A stretch of DNA of 64,000 bases from Conexibacter sp. S30A1 (GCF_023330665.1 NZ_CP097127.1:124001-188000); one strand, 5' to 3'. Counted from the stretch's first letter, positions 1 to 8,971 are shown. Numbers and translations are program-made. Notes: generated by a model from the sequence alone, not told the origin.

Positions 1-233
1 GCTACGAACGTCCGCGAGCGCACGGTCCGCGCGGCCTGTGCGAACGCGCGGTCAGCGTAGGCGGCGAGCGGCTGTTTGTCGATGTAGGCACTGCCATCGG
101 GCCGGAAGGCGCCCAGCCCGGTCCCGTCCGGGTCGTGATGGCTCTGCACGGCCAGCGAGTCGGGCGCCTCCAGCAGCCAGAAGGTCGCGCTCACGGGCTC
201 TCGCCCTCCGCTCAGGCCAAACAGGCGGCACAT
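1..233 (-). CDS. Class II glutamine amidotransferase, N-terminal part (runs off left edge)
   Basis: The reverse strand reads from an ATG at 231-233 to the window edge, giving about 77 residues beginning MCRLFGLSGG. In class II (Ntn-type) glutamine amidotransferases, Cys2 becomes the N-terminal nucleophile after Met removal and releases ammonia from glutamine. The segment SHHDPDGTGLG near residue 32 matches the family's substrate-loop motif (xHxNPDGxG). The C-terminal part lies outside the window, so the acceptor substrate cannot be told. YafJ-like and EgtC-like proteins both start this way. It is divergent from lhgO, 61 bp away, so the two may share a control region. Confidence 0.8.
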   Translation of the reverse strand, partial: MCRLFGLSGGREPVSATFWLLEAPDSLAVQSHHDPDGTGLGAFRPDGSAYIDKQPLAAYADRAFAQAARTVRSRTFV

Positions 234-294
234 GGGCGACACGGTAGCGCCGCCGTATGATCGGCGTGTGTGCCGCTCTAGCTCGACACGTTAG

Positions 295-1488
295 ATGTCG
301 CTCCGGATCGGCGTTGTGGGTGCCGGCATCATCGGGCTCGCGGTTGCGCGGGAGCTCGTCCAGCGGCAGTCGTGGGTGGTGACCGTGCTCGAGAAGGAGC
401 GGGAGGTCGCCCTGCATCAGACCGGCCACAACAGCGGCGTGGTGCACATGGGGGTCTACTACCCGCCCGGCTCGCTGAAAGCCAGGCTCTGTCGTGAGGG
501 CGCCGAGCGTCTGGCCGACTACTGCGCGCAGCGCAACATCGCCTTCGAAGCTTGCGGCAAGCTAATCGTCGCGCGTGGTCGCGAGGAACTGGACCGGTTG
601 GACGAGCTCGAGCGCCGTGCCCGCGCCAACGGCGTGCCGGGACTTCGCAGGCTCGCACCGGCGCAGATGCGCGAGATCGAGCCGCACGTTCGCGGCGTCG
701 CCGCGCTGCACTCGCCCAAGACAGCGATCGTCGATTACAGGGCCATCGCCAGCGCCTACGCCCAGGAGGTTCGTGACGCCCGTGGTGAGCTGCGGCTGGG
801 CGCGCGGGTGGTGGCGATCAGCCGTCAGGCGGCGGAGGTCCGCGTCGGCCTCTCCGGGGGCGAGACGCTGGCGTTCGATCGCCTGATCGTCTGCGCTGGT
901 CTGCAGGCTGACCGTCTTGCGCGCTTGGCGGGGGCACCCGCCCAACCCAGGATCGTTCCCTTCAGGGGTGAGTACTACCGCCTGGTGAGCTCCCGTGAGC
1001 ATCTCGTGCGCGGCCTCATATACCCGGTGCCGGACCCCGCCTACCCATTTCTCGGCGTGCACTTCACGCGCCGCATCGGCGGTGGCGTGGACATCGGGCC
1101 AAACGCGATCCTGGCGACGGGACGCGAGGCCTACAGGCGCCGAGATATTGCCGTGGGCGACCTGATCGAGACCCTCCGTTACCCGGGATTCAGGACGCTG
1201 GCGCGCCACCACTGGCGCGCCGGTGTGGCAGAGCTCTGGGGCTCGCGCTCGCGGCGGGCGTTCGTCGCACGCTCCCGGAGCTTCATTCCGGAGCTCGTCG
1301 CGGCCGACGTCGAGCCTGCGCCCGCCGGGATCCGGGCACAGGCGCTTGATCCTGACGGAGCGCTTGTGGATGACTTCCGCATCGACAGGCTCGACGGTGT
1401 CGTGCTGGTGCGAAACGCACCGTCGCCAGCCGCCACCGCGGCGCTCGCGATCGCCGAACAGATCGTCGGTGAGCTGCGCCCGGCCTGA
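295..1488 (+). CDS. lhgO: L-2-hydroxyglutarate oxidase/dehydrogenase
   Basis: This 397-residue FAD enzyme would oxidise L-2-hydroxyglutarate to 2-oxoglutarate and pass electrons to the quinone pool or oxygen. The dinucleotide-binding motif GAGIIGLAVARE spans residues 9-20. The LhgO/YgaF signature HNSGVVHMGVYYPPGSLKAR follows at 45-64. The length matches the family (about 400). It belongs to the DAO fold, and glycerol-3-phosphate dehydrogenase is the nearest alternative, but the HNSGVVH block is typical of LhgO. The usual csiD/gabD partners are absent, so here it probably acts as a metabolite-repair enzyme. The gene ends 11 bp from the convergent hydroxylase gene. Confidence 0.88.
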   Translation: MSLRIGVVGAGIIGLAVARELVQRQSWVVTVLEKEREVALHQTGHNSGVVHMGVYYPPGSLKARLCREGAERLADYCAQRNIAFEACGKLIVARGREELDRLDELERRARANGVPGLRRLAPAQMREIEPHVRGVAALHSPKTAIVDYRAIASAYAQEVRDARGELRLGARVVAISRQAAEVRVGLSGGETLAFDRLIVCAGLQADRLARLAGAPAQPRIVPFRGEYYRLVSSREHLVRGLIYPVPDPAYPFLGVHFTRRIGGGVDIGPNAILATGREAYRRRDIAVGDLIETLRYPGFRTLARHHWRAGVAELWGSRSRRAFVARSRSFIPELVAADVEPAPAGIRAQALDPDGALVDDFRIDRLDGVVLVRNAPSPAATAALAIAEQIVGELRPA

Positions 1489-1499
1489 CCAGGCCTGTC

Positions 1500-2174
1500 C
1501 TAGTGATGCGCGGCCGGTCGACGTGCCGGCGGCCGCTTGGTGGGCGTGCCGAACACGTGGTCCCAGAACGGGGCGCTGACGCCGTAACCCGTGCCGCCGT
1601 CCTGGAAGTGGTGGCGCATGTGCAGCTCGCGCATCAGCTTGCCGAGCCGTGTCGTCGCGTGCCGGTGATGCACGTGGTAATGCAGCATGTCGTAGGCCAG
1701 GTACCCGCCCAGGAAGCCGGCGCTCAACGGTAGAAAACCGGGGGAGCCGAAGATCAGGTAGAAGACGTACACGAACAGGGCGGCCAGCGGCACACTGACA
1801 GACGGCGGCATCACGAGCCGCAGCGGGTCGTTGGGGTGGTCGTGATGAACCCCGTGGATGATCCAGTGCAGTCGCGCCCCGATGCCATGGTCCGGCGCGA
1901 AGTGGAAGACGACGCGGTGCAGCCAGTACTCGGTGAGCGTCCAGATCACGTACCCACCGGCGATCCAGGCGAGCGCCCAGACGCCCACGTTGTGGACGAA
2001 GCCGAGCACCAGCATGGCCGTGATCGTCGGCACAAAGATGAACAGCGGCACGGTCCAATGTACGCGCGAGAGCTTGTCCAGCCACTTGATGTCAAACATC
2101 GTCGGCGAAGCCCGCAGAACCTCGCTGCGGCTCAGGCCCTCGAGCTCCTCTGGATGCGGTGCCGGCATGTCCAT
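1500..2174 (-). CDS. Fatty acid hydroxylase / sterol desaturase family protein
   Basis: A membrane di-iron oxygenase of about 224 residues. The histidine clusters HRVVFH, HGVHHDH, HYHVHH and HMRHH are spread between hydrophobic segments, as in the C-terminal domain of Scs7/FA2H fatty acid 2-hydroxylases. By analogy it would hydroxylate an acyl chain in the membrane. The substrate is not visible in the sequence. The start is uncertain: an ATG at 2174 avoids overlap with the divergent gene at 2189, while an in-frame ATG at 2204 would add 10 residues. Neither has a clear Shine-Dalgarno sequence. It converges on lhgO. There is no cytochrome b5 domain, so it needs a separate electron donor. Confidence 0.85.
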   Translation of the reverse strand: MDMPAPHPEELEGLSRSEVLRASPTMFDIKWLDKLSRVHWTVPLFIFVPTITAMLVLGFVHNVGVWALAWIAGGYVIWTLTEYWLHRVVFHFAPDHGIGARLHWIIHGVHHDHPNDPLRLVMPPSVSVPLAALFVYVFYLIFGSPGFLPLSAGFLGGYLAYDMLHYHVHHRHATTRLGKLMRELHMRHHFQDGGTGYGVSAPFWDHVFGTPTKRPPARRPAAHH

Positions 2175-2188
2175 AGGATATCTGACGC

Positions 2189-2488
2189 GTGTCGCGACGA
2201 GCATCCGCTGCAGCTACTAAAGCCCGCTGGTGGGAGATCCGCGGTGCCCAGAACCTGAAGCCCTCAACCTACCGCTGCCCGCTGTGTGGCGAGTTGCTGC
2301 CGGCGATGCGCGAGCACATGCTGATGTTCCCCGAAGGCGATCACCGCGCTCGCCGTCACGCCCACACCGACTGTGTCCTGCGGGCCCGCGCCCGGGGTGA
2401 GCTGCCGACCCTGGCCGAGTGGGAGCGGGCCCAGCCCGGGTTCCGTGAGCGAGTCGGCTTCTGGCGCCGGTTGCGGGGCGAGCGTTAG
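2189..2488 (+). CDS. Small conserved-looking protein with a possible zinc site
   Basis: A 99-residue basic protein that I do not recognise. It starts at GTG 2189, preceded by AGGA about 9 bases upstream. Residues 29-63 hold C-P-L-C, a histidine pair and a later HTDC, a plausible Cys2His/Cys zinc-binding arrangement (CPLCGELLPAMREHM, then RHAHTDC). Third-position GC is high, which supports real coding. It lies between the divergent hydroxylase and the convergent RCK-type gene, whose stop is 5 bp away. The zinc site suggests nucleic-acid or protein binding, but no function can be assigned. Confidence 0.65.
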   Translation: MSRRASAAATKARWWEIRGAQNLKPSTYRCPLCGELLPAMREHMLMFPEGDHRARRHAHTDCVLRARARGELPTLAEWERAQPGFRERVGFWRRLRGER

Positions 2489-2493
2489 ACAGC

Positions 2494-3612
2494 TCAGGCG
2501 AGGTCGAGCAGGCGCTCGGCGAGCATGTTCGCGACCAGACGGTGGGCGTCGAGAATGTCAACCAGGTGCAGCAGCGACTCGGTTTCCGCCGCGACGTCGC
2601 CGTCGCCCAGCCGCAGCACCAGCGGCAGGTCGGAGCGGATGTCGATTGCGGCCAGTCCCACAGACACGTTGGCCAGGTCATCAGAGGTAACTGCGGCGAG
2701 CGCGCTGCAGGTTCTAACGCCGAGCAGCTCGAGCATCTCACGGTCATCGCCCCGTCCCAACACCACCGGGATGCCAACCCCGCGCGCGAGCCGTAGACAC
2801 TGTGCCTCGGGGTTGCGCTCCAGTGCGACCACGGGGATACCGCGGCGGCGCAGCTCCAGGGCCAAGCGGAAGCCGATCTGCCCGAACCCAACCAACAGCA
2901 CGTGGTCGCGGGCCGGTACACGCCGGCGGCCGAGCAGCGCCGTGTAGCGCGGACGGCTCAGGCGCCTGACAAGCGCCGCTGTGAAGACCGCGATGGCGAC
3001 CACTGAGGCGAGCGTGATCACGGTTGAGAGCAGCTTGAACACCGTGCCCGCCTGCGCGGCACGCGGCACATCCGCCGCGGCCACGATCGAGCGCGCGCCG
3101 AAATAGATCGCGTCAATCAGGCTGTCGTGCAGTGCGCTCATCGTGATCGCCGTCTGTGCCACGAGCCCGGCCAGCAGCACGCCGCCGGCCCGCACCATCA
3201 GGCGCAGCGCGTCATCAACGATCCTCACGCCGGAGCCGCGCGGATGCGGCCGCGCGCCCAGCGCGTGACAGTGGTCTGCCAGCGCGGTGGCGACCAGCGC
3301 AGCGGGCGCGACCACGTTCACCGCGGGCGCGATCTGGCGCAGCTGGTGGGCGATCGTTTGGTCAAACAGCCCCACCCAGAGCGTCAGGTCGGGGCGAAGC
3401 TGCGCCGCCAGAAGTGTCAGTCGCAGCGCCAGCGCGTCTTCGTGGGACAGCACCACGACCGCTGTCCAGTGGCGCTCGGCCAGTCTTGCGGCGAGCGCGC
3501 GTGCGTTCCCCGAGGACTCGAGCGACGCGCTCGCGCCAAGCTGCTCCAGACGCCTGATCAGCGCCTCGCCGACACCACCGCCGTCGCCAAGCACCAGCAC
3601 ATGTCTCGCCAT
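2494..3612 (-). CDS. NAD-binding RCK_N - 2TM - RCK_N membrane protein lacking a K+ filter
   Basis: From ATG 3612, preceded on its own strand by GGGAG, the protein has 372 residues. Residues about 1-115 form a Rossmann RCK/TrkA-N domain (HVLVLGDGGGVGEALIRRLE). Two hydrophobic segments lie at about 140-160 and 185-210, with a pore-helix-like stretch between them. A second RCK_N domain follows (VLLVGFGQIGFRLALELRRR, with an acidic residue closing strand 2). The order resembles actinobacterial TrkA-like proteins with a channel-like module between two RCK domains. No TVGYG filter is present: the corresponding stretch reads IVAAADVP. It is therefore unlikely to be a normal K+ channel, and may be a sensor or accessory subunit. 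It diverges from metK. Confidence 0.75.
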   Translation of the reverse strand: MARHVLVLGDGGGVGEALIRRLEQLGASASLESSGNARALAARLAERHWTAVVVLSHEDALALRLTLLAAQLRPDLTLWVGLFDQTIAHQLRQIAPAVNVVAPAALVATALADHCHALGARPHPRGSGVRIVDDALRLMVRAGGVLLAGLVAQTAITMSALHDSLIDAIYFGARSIVAAADVPRAAQAGTVFKLLSTVITLASVVAIAVFTAALVRRLSRPRYTALLGRRRVPARDHVLLVGFGQIGFRLALELRRRGIPVVALERNPEAQCLRLARGVGIPVVLGRGDDREMLELLGVRTCSALAAVTSDDLANVSVGLAAIDIRSDLPLVLRLGDGDVAAETESLLHLVDILDAHRLVANMLAERLLDLA

Positions 3613-3765
3613 CGAGCTCCCGCAGGGTCGCCGTGTGGTGCTGCAGGATCTTACTCGTGGAGTGCAGCCGTGGACGCAGGCTAAGCTTGCCCGGATGACT
3701 TCACTGCCACCGGCAAGCCACCTCTGGTCACTGCCAGCGGCCCACACGATCGAAAGCTAGAGGCG

Positions 3766-5019
3766 ATGCAAGAGAGCGGCTTCCTGTTCACGTCCGAGTC
3801 GGTGACCGAGGGTCATCCCGACAAAGTTGCGGACCAGATCTCCGACGGCGTGTTGGATGCGGTGCTGGCCCAGGATCCGTTGGCGCGAGTGGCGTGCGAG
3901 ACGCTGGTGAACACGGGTTTGGTGGTGGTGTCGGGGGAGATCTCAACCGAGGCGTGGGTGGATGTGCAGACGGTGGCCCGGGAGACGATTCGGCGGATCG
4001 GCTACGTGGATGCCACGCTCGGGTTCAGCGCCGATTCGTGTGCGGTGCTGAACACGATCGATCAGCAGTCGCCCGACATCGCGCAGGGGGTCGACCGCGC
4101 GCTCGAGGTGCGCTCGGGTGAGGCTGGCGACGAAGCCGACGATGTGCTGCTGGGCGCCGGTGCCGGCGATCAGGGAATGATGTTCGGCTACGCGACCGAT
4201 GAGACGCCGGAGCTGATGCCGCTGCCGATCTCGCTGGCCCACCAGTTGGCGGCGCGCCTGGCGGCGGTGCGCAAGGATGGCTCGATCCCGTACCTGCGGC
4301 CCGACGGCAAGACCCAGGTGTCGGTTCGCTACGTGGACGGGCGTCCGGTGCGGGTTGAGAAGCTTTTGATCTCCGCACAGCACGCGGAGGGCGCCGAGGC
4401 GCTGATCCCCGACGACCTGTGGGAGCAGGTCGTGATGCCGGTGCTGCCCGCCTGGCTCTACGACGAGCACGAGCTGCGAGAGAGCTTTTTGGTGAATCCC
4501 ACGGGCCGGTTCGTGATCGGCGGGCCGGTCGGCGACTGCGGTCTGACCGGCCGCAAGATCATCGTCGACACCTACGGCGGGATGGCCAGGCACGGCGGCG
4601 GCGCGTTCTCGGGCAAGGATCCGTCGAAGGTGGACCGCAGCGCAGCTTACGCGGCCCGCTGGGTGGCCAAGAACGTGGTGGCGGCTGGGTTGGCGTCGCG
4701 TTGCGAGGTGCAGGTGGCCTACGCGATCGGCGTTGCGCACCCGGTGTCGTTGATGGTCGAAACGTTTGGCACCGAGCTGATCGATCCGGGCAAGATCGCA
4801 CAGCTGGTCTCAGAGCACTTCGACCTGCGTCCCGGTGCGTTCCGGCGCGAGCTCAACCTGCACCGGCCGATCTATCAGCAGACCGCTGCCTACGGGCACT
4901 TCGGGCGCGCGGGTGATGATTTCACGTGGGAGCGAACCGATCGCGCGGCTTTGTTGCGCGAGGCTGCTGGGCTGGGGGCACTCGACGGTCGCGGCTCCGC
5001 AGAGGCGCTGTCCGCGTGA
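3766..5019 (+). CDS. metK: S-adenosylmethionine synthetase
   Basis: This 417-residue cytosolic enzyme makes S-adenosylmethionine from methionine and ATP. Its N-terminal signature [12 protein letters not shown] is at residues 16-27. The hallmark [12 protein letters not shown] lies near 131-142, and the P-loop-like [16 protein letters not shown] near 280. The length is slightly above the usual 380-400. It is the first gene of an operon. Its stop TGA overlaps the GTG start of the kinase gene, and ahcY follows, so SAM production and SAH removal are probably co-transcribed. The Shine-Dalgarno is weak (AGAGG, 3 bases before the ATG). The 153-bp upstream gap is shared with the divergent RCK gene. 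Confidence 0.97.
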   Translation: MQESGFLFTSESVTEGHPDKVADQISDGVLDAVLAQDPLARVACETLVNTGLVVVSGEISTEAWVDVQTVARETIRRIGYVDATLGFSADSCAVLNTIDQQSPDIAQGVDRALEVRSGEAGDEADDVLLGAGAGDQGMMFGYATDETPELMPLPISLAHQLAARLAAVRKDGSIPYLRPDGKTQVSVRYVDGRPVRVEKLLISAQHAEGAEALIPDDLWEQVVMPVLPAWLYDEHELRESFLVNPTGRFVIGGPVGDCGLTGRKIIVDTYGGMARHGGGAFSGKDPSKVDRSAAYAARWVAKNVVAAGLASRCEVQVAYAIGVAHPVSLMVETFGTELIDPGKIAQLVSEHFDLRPGAFRRELNLHRPIYQQTAAYGHFGRAGDDFTWERTDRAALLREAAGLGALDGRGSAEALSA

Positions 5020-5951
5020 GCATCACGGTTGTCGGCTCGATCGCCTACGACGCCGTCCGGACGCCATTCGGAGAGCGCAGGCGGATGCTGGGGGGCGCGG
5101 CGACGCACTTTGCGCTGGCGGCGTCGTTTTTTGACACGGTCAGGCCGGTTGGGCCGGTTGGGGGTGACTTCGCGACCGAGGACCTGCGGACGCTGTCGGT
5201 CCGCGGCACGATCACAGACGATGTGGTCACCGTTCCGGGCGGGGAGACGTTCTTCTGGTCTGGTGTGTACGGCGATGATCTGAACTCGCGTGAGACCCTC
5301 GCGACCGAGCTGGGCGTCTTTGCCGATTTTCAGCCGCGTTTGAGCCCGGCGGCGCGTGCCTGCGAGGTGCTGTTTTTGGCAAACATCCAGCCGTCGCTTC
5401 AGGCTTCGGTGCTCGATCAGTGTGACGGTCCGAGATTCACGGCACTTGACTCGATGAACCTGTGGATCGAGACGGCCCGCGCGGAGCTCATCGCGGTGAT
5501 CGAGCGGGTTGATTGCGTGATCCTCAACGACGCAGAGATCCGGCAGCTGACCGGCCGGCACACGCTTCCCGATGCGGCCCGCGAGCTGCTTGAGCTGGGA
5601 CCCGAGGCGGTGATCGCCAAACAGGGCGAGTACGGCGCTGCGCTGTTCACCCGGGACGGCTTCTTCTCGCTTCCGGCCTACCCGCTGGTCTCGGTGGTCG
5701 ATCCGACCGGTGCCGGTGACACGTTCGCCGGTGGGCTGGTCGGGTATGTCGCCGCCGCGCGCGAGCGCACCGTGAGCCGTGAGCTGCTGGCTGGCGCGAT
5801 GGCTTACGGCACCGCGCTCGCGTCTTTCAACGTGCAGGAGTTCGGGACAGAGCGCCTGGCCCGGCTTTCCTTCGATGAGGTTCATGCCCGTGTGGCCGAG
5901 CTTCACCGTTTCACACAGTTCGAAATGCCCTTACTCAAGGAGACCGTCTGA
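5016..5951 (+). CDS. PfkB-family kinase, candidate adenosine kinase of the methyl cycle
   Basis: From GTG 5016, which overlaps the metK stop, the protein has 311 residues, normal for ribokinase/PfkB enzymes. The C-terminal PfkB signature [12 protein letters not shown] is at residues 229-240, with Asp235 as the expected catalytic base. The N-terminal region has the GG motif ([16 protein letters not shown]), the typical start of the sugar/nucleoside site. The gene sits between metK and ahcY, and its stop overlaps the ahcY ATG (TGATG). AhcY releases adenosine, so adenosine is an attractive substrate. This is inference from context: sugar kinases of the family share the same motifs. Confidence 0.85.
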   Translation: MSITVVGSIAYDAVRTPFGERRRMLGGAATHFALAASFFDTVRPVGPVGGDFATEDLRTLSVRGTITDDVVTVPGGETFFWSGVYGDDLNSRETLATELGVFADFQPRLSPAARACEVLFLANIQPSLQASVLDQCDGPRFTALDSMNLWIETARAELIAVIERVDCVILNDAEIRQLTGRHTLPDAARELLELGPEAVIAKQGEYGAALFTRDGFFSLPAYPLVSVVDPTGAGDTFAGGLVGYVAAARERTVSRELLAGAMAYGTALASFNVQEFGTERLARLSFDEVHARVAELHRFTQFEMPLLKETV

Positions 5952-7399
5952 TGAGCAGCACGCAAACAAGGCTCGACTTCAAGGTCGCTGACCTTGCCCT
6001 GGCGGAGTTCGGGCGCAAGGAGATCCGCCTGGCCGAGCACGAGATGCCGGGGTTGATGGCCACCCGGCGCGAGTACGCAGCTGCGCAGCCGCTTGCGGGC
6101 GCGCGGATCATGGGGTCCCTGCACATGACGGTCCAGACGGCCGTGCTGATCGAGACGCTGGTCGCGCTCGGGGCTGAAGTTCGCTGGGCGTCGTGCAACA
6201 TCTTCTCAACCCAGGATCACGCCGCGGCGGCGGTGGTGGTCGGACCGGACGGGACCCCGGAGGACCCGCGCGGGGTCCCGGTGTTCGCGTGGAAGGGAGA
6301 GACGCTCGAGGAGTACTGGTGGTGCACCGAGCAGGCGATCACCGGCTTTGCCGAGGGCCCGAACATGATCCTCGACGACGGCGGGGACGCGACGCTCCTG
6401 GTTCACAAGGGCTGTGAGTACGAGCGGGCCGGGGCTGTTCCCGACCCAGGCGGCGCCGAGAGTGAGGAGCTCGCGGTCATTCTCGCCATGCTGACACGCT
6501 CTCTGGCTGAGGATCCGCAGCGCTACACCCGGATTGCGGCCGGCATCCGCGGCGTCACCGAGGAGACCACGACCGGCGTGCATCGCCTCTACCAGCTGGC
6601 TGAGCAGGACGCGCTGCTGTTCCCCGCGATCAATGTCAACGACGCGGTAACCAAGAGCAAGTTCGACAACAAGTACGGCTGCAGGCACTCACTGATCGAC
6701 GGGATCAACCGTGCCACCGACGTGCTGATCGGTGGCAAGGTCTGTGTCGTCTGCGGCTACGGGGACGTTGGCAAGGGCTGCGCCGAATCGCTCGCTGGGC
6801 AGGGCGCTCGCGTGATCGTGACCGAGATCGACCCGATCTGTGCCCTGCAGGCCGCGATGGACGGCTATCAGGTCACCACGCTCGAGGACGTCCTCGAAAC
6901 CGCCGACATATTCGTGACCGCGACCGGCAACCGCGATGTGATCACCGCCCAGCACATGGGTCAGATGAAACACCAGGCGATCGTCGGCAACATCGGTCAC
7001 TTCGACAACGAGATCGACATGGCCGGCCTGGCCGCCGTTCCCGGCATTGAGCGGATCAACATCAAGCCACAGGTCGACGAATGGGTCTTCCCCGACGGCC
7101 ACGCGATCATCGTGCTTTCCGAGGGCCGTCTGCTGAACCTCGGCAACGCCACCGGCCATCCGAGCTTCGTGATGTCAAACAGCTTCACCAACCAGGTGAT
7201 CGCGCAGATCGAGCTCTACACCCAGCCGGGGCGCTACGAGCGCAGCGTCTACACGCTCCCCAAGCACCTCGACGAGAAGGTCGCGCGTCTTCACCTCGAC
7301 GCGCTGGGCGTCAAGCTCACCACCCTCAGCGAGTCGCAGGCGGCTTACCTGGGCATACCCGCAGAGGGCCCGTACAAGCCTGACCACTACCGCTACTGA
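5951..7399 (+). CDS. ahcY: S-adenosylhomocysteine hydrolase
   Basis: This 482-residue enzyme reversibly splits S-adenosylhomocysteine into adenosine and homocysteine, using bound NAD. The NAD-binding GYGDVGKG is at residues 269-276. The C-terminal tail KPDHYRY is the conserved family ending that reaches into the neighbouring subunit's NAD site. The length is close to the mycobacterial enzyme (about 495) and longer than the animal one (432). It is the last gene of the metK operon. A strong GC hairpin begins 30 bp after its stop. An active AhcY here implies a SAH-hydrolase route instead of the Pfs/LuxS route. Confidence 0.97.
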   Translation: MSSTQTRLDFKVADLALAEFGRKEIRLAEHEMPGLMATRREYAAAQPLAGARIMGSLHMTVQTAVLIETLVALGAEVRWASCNIFSTQDHAAAAVVVGPDGTPEDPRGVPVFAWKGETLEEYWWCTEQAITGFAEGPNMILDDGGDATLLVHKGCEYERAGAVPDPGGAESEELAVILAMLTRSLAEDPQRYTRIAAGIRGVTEETTTGVHRLYQLAEQDALLFPAINVNDAVTKSKFDNKYGCRHSLIDGINRATDVLIGGKVCVVCGYGDVGKGCAESLAGQGARVIVTEIDPICALQAAMDGYQVTTLEDVLETADIFVTATGNRDVITAQHMGQMKHQAIVGNIGHFDNEIDMAGLAAVPGIERINIKPQVDEWVFPDGHAIIVLSEGRLLNLGNATGHPSFVMSNSFTNQVIAQIELYTQPGRYERSVYTLPKHLDEKVARLHLDALGVKLTTLSESQAAYLGIPAEGPYKPDHYRY

Positions 7400-7428
7400 G
7401 CGGCCGCGGCGCCGGTGCGCGCAACGGG

Positions 7429-7458
7429 TTCGGGGGGCGGCAGTAGCCGCCCCCCGAA
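7429..7458. terminator. Bidirectional hairpin terminator between ahcY and amt
   Basis: A perfect 13-bp inverted repeat (TTCGGGGGGCGGC and its complement) with the 4-base loop AGTA lies between the convergent ahcY and amt stops. There is no U-tract on either strand, so it would act as a GC-hairpin terminator of the kind common in high-GC actinobacteria. Confidence 0.8.
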
Positions 7459-7485
7459 AGCCCCTGACCAAACTGCGGCGCCGCG

Positions 7486-8880
7486 TCAGACGCCGGTGGC
7501 GACCGCCGCCGGCACCTCCTGATAGGCACCGAGCGAGGGTATGTCGGACGGGTAGACCTCGTGCCCATGCTCGGCCACATCGCCGATCTCCATGTTCTCG
7601 TCGCTCATCCGCAACGGGATGAAGAGACCGATCACCTTGAGGATCACGTAGGTGGCCACGGCTGAGAACACGATCACCCAGAGCCCGGCGAAGAGCTGCC
7701 ACTTGAGCAGCGTCGCGGAGCCGAACACCAGGCCGGTTGCGCTGCCGGCTGGGATGTACTTCTTGCCAGACACGTCGTAGAAGACGGCCATGCCGGGATC
7801 AGCGAACACACCGGTCAGCAGGCCGCCGGCGAAGCCGGCGATGCCGTGCGTGTAGATCACCCCGAGCGTGTCGTCGACGCTGCGGAAGAAGCGCCACGAA
7901 CTGGCGTAGTTCATCGCGTAGTAGACGACGATCGAGGCGATCCCGCCGCAGGCGATCGCTCCCCAGCCGTTGACGAAGCCGGCCGCGGGAGTGATCGCGA
8001 CCAGCCCGACGATCATGCCGTTGACGCCGCCGAGCAGGCTCGGCTTGCGGCCTGTGACCATGTCGCAGACCACCCAAACCAGGAACGCGATGGCGGTCGC
8101 GAGGTTCGTGTTGAGCACCGCCGCCGCCGCCGAGTTGGCGGCCGAGTAAGGGTCGCCGCCGTTGAACCCGTTCCAGCCGAGCCACAGCAGACCGGCTCCG
8201 ACCGCGACCATCGCCACGTTGTTGGGGGCGTCTATCTCGCGGTCGCGTTGGAGTCTCGGCCCGATCACCCAGGCCGCCACGAACCCGGAAACACCCGCGG
8301 ACAGGTGGATCACATAGCCGCCGGAGAAGTCCAGCGCGCCGTGGTGTGCGAAGTAGCCGCCACCCCAGATCAGGAAGGCGTCGACCACGTAGACGATCGA
8401 GATCCACAGGACCGAATAGACACACCACGCCTTCCAGTTGACGCGGCCGAGCACCGAGCCCAAAGACAGGATCGGCGTGATCGCAGCGAAGACGAACTGG
8501 AAGTAGACCAGCGCCGACTGCGGGAAGTTCTCCTGCGACGGGGTCCCGTAGGCACCCGGTAAGGTCGCGTGACCCTGCAGCTGAGCGGGACTGAGGGACG
8601 GGCCGGGGCTGCCGACAAAGGCGTTCAGGAAGCCCGGGTGGTGGCTGGGGAACATTGGCGAGCCGAAGCCCATCTTGAACGCGTACAGAACCCAGATGAC
8701 CAGCACGATCGCGAATGTGAGGAACGTGAGCATCATCGAGTTGATGCTCCACCGCTTCTGCATCACGCCGCCGTACAGCACCACCAGGCCGGGTACGCTC
8801 ATCAGGCCGACGAGCGTCGCGGCCGTCACCTGCCAAGCGGTGTCGCCCTGGTTTAGCCAGGGCAGTGCCTCAGATGTCAT
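7486..8880 (-). CDS. amt: Ammonium transporter
   Basis: A 464-residue polytopic membrane protein with about 11 hydrophobic segments, the usual Amt/MEP/Rh layout. It carries the twin-histidine pore residues: one in GGYVIHLSAGVSGF and one in YTHGIAGFAGGLLTG. It moves ammonium or ammonia across the membrane under nitrogen limitation. The ATG at 8880 has a good Shine-Dalgarno (AAGGAG, 4-5 bases upstream). No glnK or glnD follows, which is unusual because amt is often paired with glnK. The N-terminus has no obvious cleavable signal. A CTTGAT repeat cluster lies about 45-65 bp upstream. Confidence 0.96.
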   Translation of the reverse strand: MTSEALPWLNQGDTAWQVTAATLVGLMSVPGLVVLYGGVMQKRWSINSMMLTFLTFAIVLVIWVLYAFKMGFGSPMFPSHHPGFLNAFVGSPGPSLSPAQLQGHATLPGAYGTPSQENFPQSALVYFQFVFAAITPILSLGSVLGRVNWKAWCVYSVLWISIVYVVDAFLIWGGGYFAHHGALDFSGGYVIHLSAGVSGFVAAWVIGPRLQRDREIDAPNNVAMVAVGAGLLWLGWNGFNGGDPYSAANSAAAAVLNTNLATAIAFLVWVVCDMVTGRKPSLLGGVNGMIVGLVAITPAAGFVNGWGAIACGGIASIVVYYAMNYASSWRFFRSVDDTLGVIYTHGIAGFAGGLLTGVFADPGMAVFYDVSGKKYIPAGSATGLVFGSATLLKWQLFAGLWVIVFSAVATYVILKVIGLFIPLRMSDENMEIGDVAEHGHEVYPSDIPSLGAYQEVPAAVATGV

Positions 8881-8925
8881 GCATCTCCTTCTTGTGTGAG
8901 GGCATCGCCCGCGGGTGGGCGACGG

Positions 8926-8945
8926 CTTGATACCCCTTGATCAAG
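8926..8945. promoter_or_regulatory. CTTGAT repeat cluster upstream of amt (possible operator)
   Basis: CTTGAT occurs at 8926-8931 and again at 8936-8941, one helical turn apart. The second copy forms a perfect 10-bp palindrome CTTGATCAAG at 8936-8945. The site is 46-65 bp upstream of the amt start, a plausible place for a nitrogen regulator to bind. It does not match the GlnR consensus I know. Confidence 0.35.
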
Positions 8946-8950
8946 CTGAC

Positions 8951-8971
8951 GCAAGAAAGGGTCTTTGACCC
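8951..8971 (-). terminator. Short hairpin with T-rich tail, likely end of the upstream minus-strand unit
   Basis: On the minus strand GGGTC-AAA-GACCC is followed by TTTCTTG. The 5-bp stem is short but the T-rich tail fits an intrinsic terminator. It lies about 100 bp after the small membrane protein gene and before amt, so it would separate the two units. The remaining bases (8972-9073) show nothing clear. Confidence 0.45.

Noticed and set aside
3695..3765. SAM-riboswitch-like bases upstream of metK (GGTCAC, TGCCAGCG, GGCCC)
   Set aside because: The pieces recall the SAM-IV consensus, but the required following helices and pseudoknot cannot fit in the remaining 25-35 bases before the ATG, and the order differs.
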